Assembly (NCBI RefSeq): GCF_023016115.1
Contig: NZ_JALKBH010000002.1
Location: 644,624 to 708,623 of the forward strand
Source: Alcanivorax sp. S6407
GTDB taxonomy: Bacteria > Pseudomonadota > Gammaproteobacteria > Pseudomonadales > Alcanivoracaceae
Direction: 5' to 3'
DNA length: 64,000 bases
Of the stretch, positions 60,842-64,000 are shown one piece after another (position 1 is the stretch's first letter; the number at the start of each line of letters is the position of its first letter). The position numbers and the translations under genes were made by a program. The notes beneath the pieces are model-generated. The model was not told the DNA's origin and made no database searches. It saw nothing but the letters and a program-made list of their open reading frames with translations.

Positions 60842-62317
60842 TCAGGAGCCGGCGCTCACCGCACGGCCCTGACACCAGTGGCGCAAGCGTGCCAGGGGCT
60901 CGGCCATGGTCACCGACAGCGGCACCGTGGCCGCCAGCTCCGCTTCCAGCAGTGCCTGGTCCAGCCGCTGCTCCGCCGCCCCTGCACTGTACAGCCCTGC
61001 CACCACCGCCTGTTCGATTTCTGCACCGGTGAATCCCTCACTGGCAACGGACAACGCCGCCAGATCGAAGCTGGCCGCATGCTGGCCACGCTTGTTCAGA
61101 TGGATACGGAAGATCTCCTCACGCACCGCCGCATCGGGCAGGTCCACAAAGAAGGTTTCATCCAGGCGCCCCTTGCGGATCAGTTCCGGCGGCAGTCGCT
61201 CGATATCATTGGCGGTAGCCACCATGAACACCTTGCTCTGATTCTCTGCCATCCAGGTTAGCAGGGTGCCGAGCACCCTCCTTGAGGTACCGCCATCGTT
61301 GTCCCCCACCGCAATGCCCTTCTCGATCTCGTCGATCCACAGCACACAGGGAGACATGGTCTCTGCCATCTTTAGAGCCTCACGAACATTACGCTCGGAC
61401 TCCCCAAAGAACTTGTTGAAAATGGCGCCCATATCCAGCCGCAGCAAGGGCAGCCCCCACAGGCCAGCCACCGACTTGGCCGCCAGGCTCTTGCCGCCCC
61501 CCTGCACCCCTACCAGCATCACGCCGCGGGGCGAATCAATATCGCTGTCGCCATGGAAGGCTTTTTCGCGTTTGCCCAGCCAGGTTTTCAGCCCCTGCAA
61601 GCCCCCCACATTGGCGAAGCTTTCCGTGTCGTACTCGTAACTGAGCACTCCTTCCATTTCCATCAACGCAAACTTTGCCTTGTTGACCTCCGGCAAGTCC
61701 GCCTCGGTAATGGCGCCATCGTGAAGAATCGCGCCACGCGCAAGTTTGCGGGCATCTTCCACGCTCAGGCCACGCAGGTTGCGGATCAGGCGATCCAGGG
61801 AATCCCGGTCCGCCCGCACCCGCTCGCCCTTCTCCTGCTTGAAGCGGCGCGCCTCGTCCTGAACGATATGTTCCAGCTGTTTCTCGTCCGGCATGGAAAG
61901 GGTGAAACGGGCAGAGTAGCGGCGGATCTCCGGGGGAATATCAAACTGGTGGCTGATCAGCACCAGGGAATGCTGCAGCCGCTCGTGATGCAGTGCGATC
62001 TCCTTGAGCAGACGCACATTCTTCGGCTCGTCTTTCAAAAACGGGTGAATATCGCAGAGTGCATAAATACCCGGCTGACTGGTGCTCCGAATCTGGCCCA
62101 GCACAGCCTCCGGCTCCACCGTGTGCTTCTGGCTGGGTACATCATCAAACTCCAGTCGCCGCATGCCATCCACCGACGTCCAGGCAAACACCGGCCGCCC
62201 TTCCTTCATCCCCAGCCGCCGGATCAGATCCAGCGCCCTTAATTCTTCCCAGGTCTCGATCACCACAATGGGGTAACGGGAATCGAGCAGCATTCTCAGG
62301 TCGTTCAGATCACTCAT
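60842..62317 (-). CDS. Ycf46-type AAA+ ATPase
   Basis: 491 aa from the ATG at 62317, where homology (MSDLNDLRMLLDSRYPIVVIET) begins; no good RBS is visible. The N-terminal about 230 residues form an inactive ATPase-like domain (Walker-like elements degraded). The C-terminal AAA+ module has Walker A GVQGGGKSL, Walker B CVLWIDEIEKG, sensor-1 ATAND and arginine finger in RKGRLDE. The family includes cyanobacterial/plastid Ycf46, linked there to CO2 use; its role in proteobacteria is not established. It converges on retS and diverges from coq7. Confidence 0.85.
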   Translation of the reverse strand: MSDLNDLRMLLDSRYPIVVIETWEELRALDLIRRLGMKEGRPVFAWTSVDGMRRLEFDDVPSQKHTVEPEAVLGQIRSTSQPGIYALCDIHPFLKDEPKNVRLLKEIALHHERLQHSLVLISHQFDIPPEIRRYSARFTLSMPDEKQLEHIVQDEARRFKQEKGERVRADRDSLDRLIRNLRGLSVEDARKLARGAILHDGAITEADLPEVNKAKFALMEMEGVLSYEYDTESFANVGGLQGLKTWLGKREKAFHGDSDIDSPRGVMLVGVQGGGKSLAAKSVAGLWGLPLLRLDMGAIFNKFFGESERNVREALKMAETMSPCVLWIDEIEKGIAVGDNDGGTSRRVLGTLLTWMAENQSKVFMVATANDIERLPPELIRKGRLDETFFVDLPDAAVREEIFRIHLNKRGQHAASFDLAALSVASEGFTGAEIEQAVVAGLYSAGAAEQRLDQALLEAELAATVPLSVTMAEPLARLRHWCQGRAVSAGS

Positions 62318-62494
62318 GGGGGGTACGCAACATGCAACACGCTTCACGCAACAGGCGTCGCAGCTTCACGCGGTGCAGTAATGTCCTTGTTATTGTGTTG
62401 AATCAAATGCTGAAGCCACACGCTTCGGCTACACTAGAATCTCCGTAACTATACATGCGTGCAAGCGTGTTGCGTGTTGCATGCCGCGTGAATC

Positions 62495-63157
62495 ATGACT
62501 GAACGCCGACTGACTCCTCTTGATCGCCTGCTGGCCCGTGCTGATAACGCCCTGCGTACCCTGACACCGGGTACCATTCAGGCGGAGCGTGCCCCGACTG
62601 CCACCCCGGACAGCCCCGGTGGCGAAGCTCAGCCGGGCAATCTGCCCACCGACCAGCGTCGCCATGTGATGGGCCTGATGCGCATCAACCATACTGGTGA
62701 AGTCTGTGCCCAGGCGCTGTATCAGGGCCAGGCCAGCACCGCCAGCCTGCCGCACATTCGCCATGCAATGGAGGAAGCGGCCAAAGAGGAAGAAGATCAC
62801 CTGGCCTGGTGCGAAGAGCGCATCCGCGAGCTGGGCGGTGCGCCCAGCAAACTCAACCCGCTGTTCTATGCCATGAGCTACGCCATGGGCGCCACCGCTG
62901 GCCTTATTGGTGATCGCTGGAGCCTCGGCTTTGTCTCGGAAACCGAAAACCAGGTGGTAAAACATCTGGAGTCGCATCTGTTCCAGGTCCCGGAAAGCGA
63001 CCTGCGCACCCGCGCCATCCTCGAACAGATGCGCAGCGACGAACTCAAACACGCCGTCACCGCCAAGGACGCCGGCGGCGCCGACCTGCCACCGCCGATT
63101 CGCCACGCCATGACATTGATGAGCAAGGTGATGACGTTTGCGACTTATCGGGTTTGA
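62495..63157 (+). CDS. coq7: 3-demethoxyubiquinol 3-hydroxylase Coq7
   Basis: 220 aa. Di-iron hydroxylase of ubiquinone synthesis, found in Pseudomonas and relatives in place of UbiF. Metal ligands fall in the expected motifs: [14 protein letters not shown] (Glu), [12 protein letters not shown] (Glu/His), the ESHL segment and [14 protein letters not shown] (Glu/His). Membrane-associated hydrophobic helix around residues 125-145. A repeat-rich segment (GTGTTGCGTGTTGCATG) lies just before the start. A terminator follows at 63228. Confidence 0.95.
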   Translation: MTERRLTPLDRLLARADNALRTLTPGTIQAERAPTATPDSPGGEAQPGNLPTDQRRHVMGLMRINHTGEVCAQALYQGQASTASLPHIRHAMEEAAKEEEDHLAWCEERIRELGGAPSKLNPLFYAMSYAMGATAGLIGDRWSLGFVSETENQVVKHLESHLFQVPESDLRTRAILEQMRSDELKHAVTAKDAGGADLPPPIRHAMTLMSKVMTFATYRV

Positions 63158-63227
63158 TTAGTTAACAGTTAATAGTGAACAGTTAACAGCGTCGCGGATT
63201 GGCACCATCCTGATCTGAAAACACTGA

Positions 63228-63261
63228 GGCCGCGCCCATAACCTGGGGGCGGCCTTTTGTT
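63228..63261 (+). terminator. Probable intrinsic terminator of coq7
   Basis: Stem GGCCGCGCCC / GGGCGGCC (imperfect) followed by TTTTGTTT. Confidence 0.7.
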
Positions 63262-63516
63262 TGACAGCCAGACGCCAAGGATGAAACCGCTGTAGGAGCT
63301 TGCCTGCAAGCGATCCGAGCCTTGGCGAGGTAAGGATTCCAGAAGCGAGTTTCGAGTAACGAGTTTCGAAAACCCCAAACCGGTGGCCAGGCGCGAGGTT
63401 TGGATGCTTGCCATTTGAAACTCGTGACCCGCAACTCGGATCTTTTTACCTCGCTGTCGCTCGGATCGCTTGCAGGCAAGCTCCTACAGCGGCGTCGAAA
63501 TAAACGTTGTCACAAA

Positions 63517-63550
63517 CAAAAGGCCGCACCCGGGTTATGGGCGCGGCCTC
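63517..63550 (-). terminator. Probable intrinsic terminator of speD
   Basis: On the minus strand the stem AGGCCGCGCCC / GGGTGCGGCCT (one mismatch) is followed by TTTGTTTGTG, about 70 bp past the speD stop. Confidence 0.75.
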
Positions 63551-63619
63551 TTTACTTCCCGCTGGCAGCGACGCTGAACGCGCTGCTATTCACTGTTAAC
63601 TGTTAACTATTCACTGCTT

Positions 63620-64000
63620 TCAGCCAAGATTACGGCTGTAGAAGATCTCCAGCATCTCACGCTTCAGGCGCTCTTCGATCTGGTCCAGCTCGTCCTGCTC
63701 GAATTCGTCACTACCGGCACCAAACAGGTAGTTGTCGATATCGAAATCCTTGAGCAGCATCTTGGTGTGGAAGATGTTCTCCTGATACACGTTAACGTCG
63801 ATCATCTGATAGGCGTTCTGCGTATCTTCAGTAAGGAAGTTCTGGATCGAATTGATGTCGTGATCGATATAGTGCTTGGTACCGTCCAGATCACGGGTCA
63901 TGCCACGCACCCGGTAGTCCACGGTGACGATATCGGAATCAAAGCTGTGGATCAGGTAGTTCAACGCACGTAGCGGTGAAATTACCCCACAGGTAGACAC
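63620..64000 (-). CDS. speD: S-adenosylmethionine decarboxylase proenzyme (E. coli type), C-terminal part
   Basis: 126 codons at the right edge; the gene continues beyond the window. The fragment begins at the self-cleavage region: [20 protein letters not shown], where the serine becomes the pyruvoyl group, so what is seen is essentially the mature alpha chain. Makes decarboxylated SAM for spermidine synthesis. The C-terminal segment YSRNLG and the length after the cleavage site fit the enterobacterial/Pseudomonas type (about 264 aa total). The GTG at the very edge is an internal valine codon, not a start. Confidence 0.92.
   Translation of the reverse strand: MSTCGVISPLRALNYLIHSFDSDIVTVDYRVRGMTRDLDGTKHYIDHDINSIQNFLTEDTQNAYQMIDVNVYQENIFHTKMLLKDFDIDNYLFGAGSDEFEQDELDQIEERLKREMLEIFYSRNLG

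Larger units (their letters stand above)
63158..63619. repeat. coq7-speD interval: family D arms around two terminators and repeat family A copy 4
   Basis: No gene in 462 bp. Family D arms (GTTAACAGTTAATAGTGAAC at 63161, inverse at 63586-63616) enclose, in order, the coq7 terminator (63228-63261), a family A element (63271-63490, arms TGTAGGAGCTTGCCTGCAAG and inverse) nearly identical to the copy at 2110-2335, and the speD terminator (63521-63550). Frames of 70-100 codons here read through the repeat and are rejected. Confidence 0.85.

Noticed and set aside
63998-64000. GTG at the right edge as the start of a short gene
   Set aside because: It is an internal codon directly before the pyruvoyl-forming serine of speD; the gene runs on beyond the window.

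Overview
The window is a 64 kb piece of a GC-rich gammaproteobacterial chromosome. Gene content and order point to a relative of Pseudomonas and the Oceanospirillales, most likely an Alcanivorax-type marine bacterium. That placement is inference from gene families and synteny; no rRNA is present. The block dsbD-aroQ-accB-accC-prmA-(DUF3426)-dusB-fis-purH-purD-retS has the order I know from Pseudomonas aeruginosa. Both ends are cut: the left edge holds the tail of dacA and the right edge the C-terminal part of speD. I saw no tRNA, rRNA, CRISPR array or complete insertion sequence.

Layout. 1-4246: cell-wall and lipoate genes (dacA end, D-amino-acid aminotransferase, ybeD, lipB, lipA). 4453-8246: dacB, a glutathione transferase, a methyltransferase and an NlpE-like lipoprotein. 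8413-10831: an iron-type energising cluster (Fur-like box, exbB, two exbD, tonB), then a ZIP-family transporter. 12024-14708: ubiX, a DUF2214 protein and mpl. 15293-28959: a nitrogen-scavenging region with a urea/short-chain-amide ABC transporter (urtABCDE), aliphatic amidase (amiE), an AmiB-like AAA+ protein, formamidase (fmdA) and fmdB. These run away from a divergent two-gene signalling pair: a very large sensor whose N-terminal half looks like a nucleobase permease, and a LuxR-type response regulator. 29129-35922: a membrane protein between two repeat copies, PPi-dependent phosphofructokinase, murI, uraA, upp, a rhodanese and ppa. 36148-39585: an AraC regulator, a structured palindromic element, a PF10118 protein and a DUF2333 protein. 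39614-44522: one operon of thioredoxin, DUF4266 lipoprotein, DUF3570 barrel, ApbE, OmpR-type regulator and QseC-type kinase, divergent from dsbD. 46582-64000: the Pseudomonas-like block, a Ycf46-type ATPase, coq7 and speD.

How the genes may work together. In the amide region a sensor with a permease-like input domain probably reads urea, amides or a related solute and signals through the LuxR-type regulator. A near-identical 16-bp palindrome upstream of both urtA and fmdA is a good candidate operator linking uptake to hydrolysis. In the DUF3570 operon, periplasmic thiol chemistry (TlpA-like protein, DsbD next door), a flavin transferase and a barrel protein carrying a sequence like an ApbE modification site suggest an uncharacterised extracytoplasmic redox system under its own two-component control.

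Intergenic DNA is crowded with repeats. Several families share one design: two inverted arms, often built from short tandem units, around an unrelated centre. They include the TGTAGGAGC family, the GTAGGAGCGTCGC/ACCACAGAGG family, the AGCTTGAAGCTTG family, the GTTAACAGT/GAATAGT family and a (CGAGTTT)n tract. A 265-bp multi-armed element at 37231-37495 and a 294-bp tandem duplication between accC and prmA also stand out.
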